The notes beneath the pieces are model-generated. The model was not told the DNA's origin and made no database searches. It was given only the letters and a program-made list of their open reading frames with translations. Shown here one piece after another: positions 38,601 to 47,228 of a stretch of DNA of 64,000 bases (the first letter of the stretch is position 1; each line of letters begins with the position of its first letter). The stretch is from positions 34,604,523 to 34,668,522 of the forward strand of contig NC_092462.1 in NCBI RefSeq assembly GCF_047495875.1, written 5' to 3'. This DNA comes from Pithys albifrons albifrons. Lineage: Eukaryota; Chordata; Aves; Passeriformes; Thamnophilidae. The position numbers and the translations under genes are program-made.

Positions 38601-41600
38601 TTACAAACTCTTCTCGCTCAAAATTAGGTCCCCTTGTGGTACACAAGGTGTTTCTCCATCTTTTTGCATTACCCACCAAGTGCAACCAGGTCCTTGAGCA
38701 AAGACAATCCCTCGGATGGGTTTGCCTTTGTTTGAGGTGGGACTAACCCAAACAGTCTTTCCTAACATACCTCTCATATGGACCACAGGGACTTTATCTC
38801 CATCTACAGTATTCAAGAGTTCTGATTGGGCAGGGCCAGCTCGATTGATGGAGCCCCGGGTGTTGACCAACCAGGTGGCCTTTGCCAAATGCAGCTCCCA
38901 GTGTTTGAAAGTTCCCCCACCCAACGCCTTCAAGGTTGTCTTCAGCAGTCCATTACATCGCTCAACTTTCCCGGCAGCTGGAGCATGGTAGGGGATATGA
39001 TACACCCACTCAATGCCGTGCTCTCTGGCCCAGGTGTCTATGAGGCTGTTCTTGAAGTGGGTGCCGTTGTCAGACTCTATTCTTTCTGGTGTGCCATGTC
39101 TCCACAGGACTTGTTTCTCAAGGCCCAGGATGGTATTCCGGGCAGTGGCGTGAGATACGGGGTATGTCTCCAGCCATCCAGTGGTTGCCTCTACCATGGT
39201 CAGCACGTAGCGCTTGCCTTGGCGTGTTTGGGGAAGTGTGATGTAGTCAACTTGCCAGGCTTCCCCGTACCTGTATTTCGACCACCGTCCACCATACCAT
39301 AGAGGCTTCACCCGCTTGGCCTGCTTGATGGCAGCACATGTGTCACAGTCATGGATAACCTGTGAGACACTGTCCATAGTTAGATCCACCCCTCGGTCAC
39401 GAGCCCATCTGTATGTTGCATCTCTGCCTTGATGACCAGAAGCATCATGGGCCCATCGGGCTAGAAACAATTCACCTTTATGCTGCCAATCCAGATCTAC
39501 CTGAGAGACTTCAATCCTGGCAGCTCGATCCACCTGCTCGTTGTTACGATGCTCCTCATTAGCCCGGCTCTTGGGTACATGAGCATCTACGTGACGGACC
39601 TTCACACTCAGCTTCTCTACCCGGGCAGCGATGTCCTGCCACATCTCAGCCGCCCAGATGGGTTTCCCTTTGCGCTGCCAGCCGGCCTTTCTCCAGCGCT
39701 CCAGCCATCCCCACAGAGCATTGGCCACCATCCACGAGTCAGTGTAAAGGTAGAGTCTTGGCCACTTCTCTCGTTCAGCGATATCCAAAGCCAGCTGAAC
39801 AGCTTTCAGCTCTGCGACCTGACTTGATCCACCTTGTCCTTCAGTCGCTTCTGCAACTCGACGTGTAGGACTCCATACAGCTGCTTTCCATTTCCGGCTT
39901 GTCCCTACAATGCGGCAGGAGCCATCTGTGAAGAGAGCATATCGCTTCTCCTCTTCTGGTAGCTGGTTATATGGTGGGGCCTCCTCAGCTCGTGTCACCT
40001 GCTCCTCTTCTTCTTCAGAGGACAATCCGAAACTCTCACCTTCCGGCCAGTTGGTGATGATTTCCAAAATCCCAGGGCGATTAGGATTCCCTATCCGGGT
40101 TCGCTGCGTGATCAGAGCGATCCACTTACTCCATGTGGCATCAGTGGCGTGATGGGTAGAAGGAGCTTTTCCTTTGAACATCCAGCCCAACACTGGTAGT
40201 CGGGGTGCCAGGATGAGCTGTGCCTCAGTGCCAATCACTTCTGAGGCAGCTCGAACTCCTTCATACGCTGCCAGGATCTCTTTCTCAGTTGGGGTGTAAC
40301 TGGCCTCAGATCCTTTGTATCCCCGGCTCCAGAATCCCAGCGGTCGTCCTCGAGTCTCCCCAGGTACTTTCTGCCAGAGGCTCCAGGATGGGCCATTCTC
40401 CCCGGCTGCAGTATAGAGCACATTCTTCACATCCTGTCCTGTCCTGACTGGCCCAAGGGCTACTGCATGGGTAATCTCCTGTTTAATCTGCTCAAAGGCT
40501 TGTTGTTGTTCAGGGCCCCACTGGAAATCATTTTTCTTCCGTGTCACAAGGTAGAGAGGGCTTACAATCTGACTGTACTCAGGGATATGCATCCTCCAAA
40601 AGCCCACGGCGCCTAGGAAAGCCTGAGTTTCCTTCTTGCTGGTCGGTGGGGACATAGCTGCTATTTTGTTGATCACCTCTGTTGGAATCTGACGACGCCC
40701 GTCTTGCCACTTCACTCCTAGGAACTGAATTTCCTGAGCAGGTCCCTTGACCTTACTTCGTTTAATGGCAAAACCAGCTCTTAGGAGAATCTGGATTATC
40801 TTCTTTCCTTTCTCATAAACCTCCCCTGCTGTGTTCCCCCATACAATGATGTCATCGATGTACTGTAGATGTTCTGGAGCCTCACCCTTTTCCAATGCAG
40901 TCTGGATCAGTCCATGGCAAATGGTGGGACTGTGTTTCCACCCCTGGGGCAGTCGATTCCAGGTGTACTGCACCCCCTTCCAGGTGAAAGCGAACTGCGG
41001 CCTGCACTCTGCTGCCAACGGAATGGAGAAAAAGGCATTGGCAATGTCGATGGTGGCATACCACTTGGCTGCCTTGGACTCCAGCTCATACTGAAGCTCC
41101 AGCATGTCCGGCACAGCGGCACTCAGGGGGGGTGTGACCTCATTGAGACCACGGTAATCCACCGTCAGCCTCCACTCTCCACTGGACTTTCGTACTGGCC
41201 ATATGGGGCTATTAAAGGGTGAGTGAGTCTTGCTGACCACCCCTTGGCTCTCCAGCTCACGAATCATCTTGTGTATGGGGGTCACAGAGTCTCGGTCAGT
41301 GCGGTATTGCCGACGGTGCACTGTGGCTGTGGCCAGCGGTACCAATTGTTCTTCAACTTTCAGCAGTCCTACAGCAGAAGGGTCCTCTGAGAGGCCAGGC
41401 AAGGTGCTCAGCTGTCTGATTTCCTCTGTCTCCACAGCAGCTATGCCAAAGGCCCAACGCAGTCCCTTTGGGTCTTTGAAATATCCATTCCTTAGGTAGT
41501 CTATGCCAAGGATACATGGGGCTTCTGGACCAGTCACAATGGGGTGTCTATGCCATTCCTTGCCAGTCAAGCTGACTTCAGCTTCCAGTACAGTCAGCTG

Positions 41601-41795
41601 TTGGGATCCCCCTGTTACCCCAGAAATAGAGATGGATTCTGCCCCGACGTATCCTGATGGCATCAACGTGCATTGTGCGCCAGTGTCCACTAAAGCTTTG
41701 TATTTCTGTGGGTCTGATGAGCCAGGCCACCGAATCCACACAGTCCAATAAACCCGATTGTCCCTCTCCTCTACCTGGCTAGAGGCAGGGCCCCC
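38601..41795 (-). CDS. pro-pol polyprotein (protease, RT, RNase H, integrase), open
   Basis: A 1,064-codon open frame follows gag in frame after the UAG at 41798-41796. It has no early ATG-initiated start of its own, so it is probably made as a gag-pol readthrough product. Numbering from the GTG at 41741: protease DTGA 19-22 and ILGID 77-81; RT with catalytic D232 (IDIANAFF), LPQG 264-267 and YIDD 294-297; RNase H D606, E644, D668 and D739; integrase zinc finger H765, H770, C799, C802; catalytic D832, D891, E927 (D,D-35-E). All active-site residues are present and the frame has no stop, matching the near-identical LTRs. The C-terminus ends 91 bp before the 3' LTR, with no env and no recognised dUTPase. 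The enzymes would mature virion RNA, copy it and integrate it. Confidence 0.95.
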   Translation of the reverse strand, partial: GGPASSQVEERDNRVYWTVWIRWPGSSDPQKYKALVDTGAQCTLMPSGYVGAESISISGVTGGSQQLTVLEAEVSLTGKEWHRHPIVTGPEAPCILGIDYLRNGYFKDPKGLRWAFGIAAVETEEIRQLSTLPGLSEDPSAVGLLKVEEQLVPLATATVHRRQYRTDRDSVTPIHKMIRELESQGVVSKTHSPFNSPIWPVRKSSGEWRLTVDYRGLNEVTPPLSAAVPDMLELQYELESKAAKWYATIDIANAFFSIPLAAECRPQFAFTWKGVQYTWNRLPQGWKHSPTICHGLIQTALEKGEAPEHLQYIDDIIVWGNTAGEVYEKGKKIIQILLRAGFAIKRSKVKGPAQEIQFLGVKWQDGRRQIPTEVINKIAAMSPPTSKKETQAFLGAVGFWRMHIPEYSQIVSPLYLVTRKKNDFQWGPEQQQAFEQIKQEITHAVALGPVRTGQDVKNVLYTAAGENGPSWSLWQKVPGETRGRPLGFWSRGYKGSEASYTPTEKEILAAYEGVRAASEVIGTEAQLILAPRLPVLGWMFKGKAPSTHHATDATWSKWIALITQRTRIGNPNRPGILEIITNWPEGESFGLSSEEEEEQVTRAEEAPPYNQLPEEEKRYALFTDGSCRIVGTSRKWKAAVWSPTRRVAEATEGQGGSSQVAELKAVQLALDIAEREKWPRLYLYTDSWMVANALWGWLERWRKAGWQRKGKPIWAAEMWQDIAARVEKLSVKVRHVDAHVPKSRANEEHRNNEQVDRAARIEVSQVDLDWQHKGELFLARWAHDASGHQGRDATYRWARDRGVDLTMDSVSQVIHDCDTCAAIKQAKRVKPLWYGGRWSKYRYGEAWQVDYITLPQTRQGKRYVLTMVEATTGWLETYPVSHATARNTILGLEKQVLWRHGTPERIESDNGTHFKNSLIDTWAREHGIEWVYHIPYHAPAAGKVERCNGLLKTTLKALGGGTFKHWELHLAKATWLVNTRGSINRAGPAQSELLNTVDGDKVPVVHMRGMLGKTVWVSPTSNKGKPIRGIVFAQGPGCTWWVMQKDGETPCVPQGDLILSEKSL

Positions 41796-41798
41796 CTA
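41796..41798 (-). promoter_or_regulatory. In-frame gag amber stop, probable readthrough site
   Basis: TAG separates gag and pro-pol in the same frame and is followed at once by six G and then CC. The same codon and G-run occur at 10529 in the diverged copy, with the same 18-codon distance to the conserved TVWIRW protease start. Gammaretroviruses use an in-frame UAG with a purine-rich 3' context and a pseudoknot for gag-pol readthrough. An analogous mechanism is inferred here; I have not folded the RNA. Confidence 0.7.
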
Positions 41799-42683
41799 GT
41801 TCTGGTCATGGTATTCACTGCGCTCTCCCTGTGAATATGACCGGGAGGTTCCTTCAAGAGGATCGGGCATAACATCATCATTCCTATACTGTCTGGAGCC
41901 TTGCCCACGAGAGACCGGAGCAGCCTTCAACCTTGAAGAATTGCCTGTGTTAGTTGTGCCTCTTTGCAATTCACGTACCCGAGCTGCTAAGGAAGAGGTG
42001 GGTTTCCCATCCCACTTCCTCATATCTTCTCCATGCTCATGGAGGTAAAACCACAGATTGCCGCGTGGAGTGTACCCTTTCTCCTTAGCTGGGAGACGCC
42101 TGCTTCTGATGGCGGAGACTCTTGTTTGTTCTGGAGAGATATGGAAGAGTCCTTCCTTAATCTTCTCTTCCAGTTCAGCCAGTTTTGTTTCCACAGCTGA
42201 GACATGGGCTCGTAATGGAGCAGTGACAGTGTCTTCATAAATCCTGAGTTTGCTGACCAGTGCACCCACCTTGTCTTCTCCCTCTCTCCACTGCAATGTT
42301 GCAAGGTAGCGAGAATACATTTCTGGCCCAAGTCGTGCAAATTTTAACCACATCTGGGATGTGCACTGGACACCATCTGGACTTTTAGGGAATCTCTCAT
42401 CCTCTGAAAAGATTATCTCCAGTACGGCTAATTCCCTTAAGCACCGGATACCTTGTTCCATCGTGTTCCACTGTCCTTGCTGTACGTGGAGGTCCTCCTT
42501 ACAAAGATATCTCTCCCTCACGCTTGACAACAGTCGCCGCCAGAGGCTGAGAGTTTCCTGTCTCTTTCCAATGCCCTGATCAATGACAACATCTCGAGAC
42601 AGGGATCCCAGCTGCCTTGCCTCACTCCCATCTAGAATTGTATCATTGGCTGCAGCATCCCAGATTCGAAGTAGCCAGGTCAA
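41796..42683 (-). pseudogene. gag, C-terminal part (second frame)
   Basis: About 295 open codons end at the UAG 41798-41796. The part carries the SLW-RLL-SVRE stretch, a Lys/Glu-rich helical region, and the motif HGEDM-KWDGKPT that is conserved in the old copy at 10.3 kb. No Cys-His zinc knuckle is visible, so RNA packaging would rely on the basic C-terminal region (inference). It has no credible start codon of its own: it is the continuation of the upstream gag frame, displaced by a frame break near 42,690-42,720. In the old copy the equivalent region is one continuous frame, which marks the break as a lesion of this copy or a base-calling error. Confidence 0.85.
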
Positions 42684-43927
42684 GATGGACTCATTTGCCT
42701 GTCGTGTGAACTCTCTCTCCGGAGCTCACGCAGCTCTCCCAGGGATAGGGACCGGGTGATTATTTCTGGCTCCATTTCTTCTGCTTGAGATGAAGGTCCT
42801 GACTCTTCCTCGTCATGCACTATACGAACTGATTTGGTCTTTGATTTTCTTTTCTGGACAGGGGCAACTGCTATCGGTTTCTGTTGTCCTTCTGGCTCCT
42901 CCATGGTCTGGGTGGACATGGTGCTGGTTGATGTATCTCTCTTCCTCTCTGGCTCAGTCATGGTCTGGGTGGACATGGCGCTGGTTGATGTATCTCTCTT
43001 CCTCTCTGGCTCAGTCATGGTCTGGGTGGACATGGCGCTAGTTGATGTATCTCTCTTCCTCTCTGGCTCAGTCATGGTCTGGGTGGACATGGCGCTAGTT
43101 GATGTATCTCTCTTCCTCTCTGGCTCAGTCATGGTCTGGGTGGACATGGCGCTAGTTGATGTATCTCTCTTCCTCTCTGGCTCAGTCATGGTCTGGGTGG
43201 ACATGGTGCCTGTGGATTTGCTCCTTTTCTCCTCCTCCTGATGATGCTGTACCACACCAAGCAGTGTGCGGTAGGCAGTGGCCAGGGCCCAGCAGGTTGC
43301 TGTGAGCTGCATATCTCTGGGACTACCAGAGCATCTTCCTTTGACATAGCTTAGCATTTTGGCAGGGTCCTGCAGTTGTTCCGGGGTGAATTTCCAGATC
43401 ATTTGAGGAGAGAAGGTCTCCAAATACTGGCCCATATCTTCCCACTTCCCGTGCCACTCAACATCATCCGCTCCCAGGGCAGGCCTCCAGCAAGTCTCCT
43501 TAGAGAGCCCAGTTCTGACCCTAAACATGGTGTATACAGTACAGAGGAGACAAAGCAACACTAACAGCAGGATTATGCTGTCCCTAACATCAAAAGGAAG
43601 CTCAATGTTTTCAATGATTGTTGTAGCAGAGGTGAAAAGGTGGAAGTAACCATCTCCGCCTGTTTTCCCCACAGTCTGGGTGCTATTTTTAATGAGACCC
43701 CAGAGGTAACAACCCAAACCAGGACAGGCAGACCAGACTGAATATACATTCACAATGAAATTCATTGCTTCTGATGTTATGACAACATAAACATAGTATA
43801 TTAATAAAGCAATTTTGATTCTTCTCCCTGGTACTAAAGAGAGCATCAAAACAGGCACATGGTTCCCCATGTGTCGAAATATGAACAGGCCCAGATACAC
43901 GATCCACATGAATACATCAAGCAACAT
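42680..43927 (-). CDS. gag, N-terminal part with membrane-spanning leader and tandem repeats
   Basis: From the first ATG (43927; the frame is open further upstream but only with a TTG inside the primer-binding site) it encodes about 415 residues. Residues ~3-18, ~38-52 and ~116-134 are hydrophobic segments long enough to span or enter a membrane, an unusual gag N-terminus. A globular part (~150-235) with WKFTPEQL and a Cys/Ala-rich helix follows. Residues ~240-345 hold the 19-residue repeats, then a basic KRKSKTK segment and an acidic stretch. The frame runs out at 42680 in nonsense residues, a few codons after the PEIIT motif, because of a frame break near a short GA-type run at 42711-42719. 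By comparison with intracisternal particles, the leader may target assembly to ER membranes (inference). Confidence 0.8.
   Translation of the reverse strand: MLLDVFMWIVYLGLFIFRHMGNHVPVLMLSLVPGRRIKIALLIYYVYVVITSEAMNFIVNVYSVWSACPGLGCYLWGLIKNSTQTVGKTGGDGYFHLFTSATTIIENIELPFDVRDSIILLLVLLCLLCTVYTMFRVRTGLSKETCWRPALGADDVEWHGKWEDMGQYLETFSPQMIWKFTPEQLQDPAKMLSYVKGRCSGSPRDMQLTATCWALATAYRTLLGVVQHHQEEEKRSKSTGTMSTQTMTEPERKRDTSTSAMSTQTMTEPERKRDTSTSAMSTQTMTEPERKRDTSTSAMSTQTMTEPERKRDTSTSAMSTQTMTEPERKRDTSTSTMSTQTMEEPEGQQKPIAVAPVQKRKSKTKSVRIVHDEEESGPSSQAEEMEPEIITRSLSLGELRELRRESSHDRQMSPS
42903..43244 (-). repeat. Tandem 57-bp repeat inside gag (about six units)
   Basis: Units begin at 42903, 42960, 43017, 43074, 43131 and 43188, exactly 57 bp apart and nearly identical. 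Each encodes 19 residues containing MSTQTMTEPERK and a DTSTS linker. The length is a multiple of three, so copy-number changes preserve the frame. The outermost units are the most diverged, as expected from expansion within the array. The right edge of the last unit is approximate. Confidence 0.95.
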
Positions 43928-43992
43928 GGTAGTCAGGGAGTTTCTGTACCCAAATACACAAAATGAAATTGTAGTTCTGACTTCTCTCTCGT

Positions 43993-44010
43993 GCCCCACG
44001 TTGGGCGCCA
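43993..44010 (-). promoter_or_regulatory. Primer-binding site, tRNA-Lys type
   Basis: The - strand sequence TGGCGCCCAACGTGGGGC lies 5 nt after the end of the 5' LTR. It is the classical 18-nt complement to the 3' end of tRNA-Lys1,2, used to prime minus-strand DNA synthesis. Mammalian ERV-L elements typically use tRNA-Leu, so the primer differs from that of the group the pol resembles. Confidence 0.9.
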
Positions 44011-44015
44011 AAAGA

Positions 44016-44642
44016 TGTGCTGGTTTGAAGGTGAACCAGCAGGGGAAATGAACTCACCACGAGAGAGATTATAAGTCAGACCTAAAATTTAATAATAATA
44101 TTACAATAACAACACTGATACACAAGGGAAATTGCTTTCAACTCACAATACCCCAGCAGTATAACCCAGTGTCCTGGGGCACAAACCCAAGGGGGTTTGT
44201 TTGCCCTTGTGCTGAGACCCCTGTGGCTCCCCCAAGTCCAGAGCAAAAGGAAAAGAAAAAACCTGTTGGTGCAGGCGAGGGCTGTGGTCTGGGCGAGAGC
44301 GGTGATCTCCTGCTGTCGAGGTCCTGCTGCTGCTCTGGATCCGACGAGAAGGGCTGAGGTCTTCTTACCCACCACTTATGTACCCTCAGGGAGCACTCAG
44401 TCCCTCCCCCTGGGCGGGGACTCACACAATGGGTGATTGACTCTGGGAGCCAGGGGTTGTTGAGCTGTTGATGGCCCATTAGCAGCTCCGCCCCCCTCAG
44501 GCTGGGTGTGAAGTGATAATGGCTCCCTGGGCAGCTGCTGCTAATGGCCCATTGTCCTTGGGGAATGAATAGAGGGGGTGGAATACACAGGTTTGATCAC
44601 CACCACACAGGGTTAGCTGGTCCCTCCAGCTGAACTAGGACA
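44016..44642 (-). repeat. 5' LTR of the provirus (627 bp)
   Basis: This is the promoter LTR. It is identical to the 3' LTR except at 44346. A TATA-like TACATAAG (complement of 44375-44382) sits about 40% into the LTR, and an ATTAAA signal (complement of 44088-44093) lies near its 3' end. These define approximate U3/R/U5 borders. With the TATA element, the Sp1-type site and both repeated 10-mers intact, the promoter may still be functional (inference). Confidence 0.97.
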
Positions 44643-44647
44643 AAAAT
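44643..44647. repeat. Right target-site duplication (AAAAT)
   Basis: Direct repeat of 37878-37882, immediately outside the 5' LTR. Confidence 0.8.
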
Positions 44648-46841
44648 GAAACATCAGAAATCAGCATTCCATCCAGCTACTCTAAACAACCTAAAATGTA
44701 ACACCTTTTGTGTGATAATTCAGACAGTATCATAACAAAATTATTAGCTAAAGCTGCAATTTCGAAAGCATTTAGTTGCAAATGTCTCAATTTTAAGGCA
44801 ATATTGGTTAGCCAAAATATGTAGCTTTTGAGCTGGTACCCAATTTCTGCCCATCATTCTCTTGAAATCTTTTAACTCAAGTTTTAAAACCCTGAAGTAA
44901 TAAAATACAGTTTATCATGGCATAGTTTTTGAACAAATTCAAAGTCAATGGAGGGAGGGTGAGATTCAGGAGGAGAGCACATCTTTGGTGAGGACAAACT
45001 TAGATTTGAAATTAAGAACAAGTTGAGATCTGGCCTCAAAAATAAATACTTTGCCAAGAGGCCGAGCTAAAAGAATGAGGAACAGTCGGGAACAGTATGT
45101 ATGATCAGATCTACGTCTCCTCTGTTGCATAAGCTGTCTGTGTTCTTCCTTACACTCCTGACTATGTGGCCCAGGCTTTTGGGTGAGCACCATGCAATAA
45201 CAAAGGGAAAAAAGTTGTAATATTTCCATTCATGCACAGTGTCAGATAACACTTTGAAGTAAGAAAAAAAAATAACCATGGCTTAGGAGAAACTTGTTTT
45301 CTAGGCACAATTAGCAATAGTATAGTCACTTACGTAAGGCAAATTTTTATAAATACTAGAATTATAAATGCACTGTAGTGCTTCAGTGATTTACAGATGG
45401 ATAAAATTTATAGCACATTCTGTGTGAATGTTACCCAACATTTTGTAAGTCATGGACAAATAGGAAACTGAGGAAGGAAACTACAAAATTTGAGTAGTCT
45501 AAAAATGTAGAGGTGTGTGCTTTTTCACTTAGTGTTTAATTTAGTGGATGCCTTCCATAGTGTTCTTCTATCACTCTCCATACAGGATGTATTTCATACT
45601 TTCTCAGCAGTAGATGAAGAATGCTGAAAATAGGATCTGTAACTCACTCCACAACTTGCAATCTGGTTTCAAATTTGGCATGCTGACAGCAGCAAGCCAA
45701 TCTCATAGTGAAAATGACTTTTTAAAAAACTCATGCTTCCTCCATTTGAGATATTTCAATACTGAAAGCATTCAAATGGCAAAGTTGCTCAGTTAAGTAT
45801 CACAAAGTAAACTAAGTGGTACAAAGTTTAGTTATACAGCAATGTATTTCTGATTAGTGGCAATAAAAATTGTGCTACAGGTTCAGCATTTCTTTTTCAG
45901 TGTCTGCAATGAAATGTTGAATACTACATAAATTTTCCATATGCAAATGTCCACAAGCCAGCTTGGGCTTTGAAAAGAAGCACCTGTTTTTTCATGTATT
46001 ATCTGAAAAAACCCATCACACTGCAGAACACTCTCTTCATACCCTTGTAATTGCACTGTTTTAGTCACAGACAAAAGTGTTTGGAAATTAATAAAGAAAT
46101 ATTAATTGCACACTAAGACCAGAATCCAGTCTATTTCTTTGCATTATCTTCTGGTTTTACTGTGTAATTAAAAGTAATTATACATGAATAAAAATCAAGT
46201 AACTTGGGTTTAAGTGCAGACCTTACCACATAAGCCTACAGTCCAATTAAACACAAAATGAAGCTGAAATGAGAACTTTGGGAAATAACAGTAAATTACT
46301 GTGTGTTAGGTGATTGCATCATAGGTAATAGCTAAGGGTAGATGCGAGTACAAACTGGAAACCATATCAATGCAGTCATCCCTGTTTATGTAAGAACAAC
46401 TGTAGGTAAGCTCTGCAACTGGACTTGTGCATCTATAAAGTTGTTGCTATCAATATATATAGACCTCATAGTAACAGGTAAGCAATTGGCTGACAGACAC
46501 AGCAAGTACTTTTAAAAATTCAGAGTAATATTTTCACATATTTCTATATGTTTTGCATGTTCTATATTTAAGAGAGGATAATTCTATAATGCTTTCCCAG
46601 AGTGATGAATGTCAATGGTGGGGAATTAAAGATGACAAAAAATTAAAGATAATAAATATAACACCATCATGACTGCTGTATAGCTTATGCATTCAAACAA
46701 AAATCAAAACCTATGGCTACAATTAAATTCTTCAGAAACACGTTTATTACTCAAAAAGCCTTTGGGTCTTGTTGGCCTTTCACATATCTTCCTCCTCTTC
46801 TAAAAATCTAGTCCACCAAAAATCTTAGGAGGAAAGTCTAT
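44648..46841. other. AT-rich unique sequence, no gene seen
   Basis: No recognisable coding frame, repeat family or RNA gene. Confidence 0.6.
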
Positions 46842-47228
46842 GAGAATTGGGGTGGTTCAGCCTGGGAAAGGGAAGGCTTCGGGGTGACCTAATTGTGGCC
46901 TTCCAGTAATTGAAGGGCCCTACAAAAAACATGGAAAGAGACGATTTACAAGAGCATATAGTGACAGGACAAGGGGGAATGGCTTCCAACTGAGTAAATT
47001 TAGGTTAGAAATTAGGAAGACATTCTCTACTGTGAGGATGGTAAAGCACTGGAACAGGTTACCCAGAGAAGCTGTGGACTACCCATCCTCAGAGATGTTC
47101 AAGACCAGGCCAGGTGAGGCTCTAACAACCTGGTCTAGAGGAAGTTACCCCTGCCTGTGTTAGGGCAGTTGGAACTAGATGATTTTTAATGGCCCTTCCA
47201 ACTCCTACCAGTCCATGACTTTATGATT
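46842..47228 (+). mobile_element. CR1 LINE 3' fragment
   Basis: Landmarks on the + strand are 'ggttcagcctgggaaaggga', 'gggtgacctaattgtggcct', 'acaagggggaatggcttcc', 'aagcactggaacaggttacc', 'ggcccttccaactcctacca' and a terminal 'gactttatgatt'. It is 5'-truncated and of the same subfamily type as the 28.2-kb copy, starting slightly further upstream. Confidence 0.92.

Larger units (their letters stand above)
37883..44642 (-). mobile_element. Young, nearly complete env-less ERV-L-like provirus
   Basis: This 6,760-bp provirus lies on the - strand: 5' LTR 44016-44642, primer-binding site, gag (one frame break), UAG, pro-pol (open), polypurine tract, 3' LTR 37883-38509. A 5-bp AAAAT duplication flanks it. 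The LTRs differ at 1 of 627 positions, so the insertion is recent, well under a million years at usual bird rates (inference). RT and RNase H features (YIDD, GFWR-HIP, WGPEQ, LGFWS) and the 5-bp duplication point to the class III ERV-L group. There is no room for env: integrase ends 91 bp before the 3' LTR. No dUTPase domain, usual in mammalian ERV-L, was recognised. Spread would therefore be by intracellular retrotransposition. Confidence 0.95.

Noticed and set aside
38716..43241. Many + strand open frames of 60-158 codons across the provirus
   Set aside because: They are antisense shadows of the long gag and pro-pol frames. The 135-codon one at 42834-43241 is simply the antisense reading of the 57-bp repeat.
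43928..44011. Upstream extension of gag to 44011
   Set aside because: It would start at TTG inside the primer-binding site. The first in-frame ATG is at 43927, so I placed the start there.
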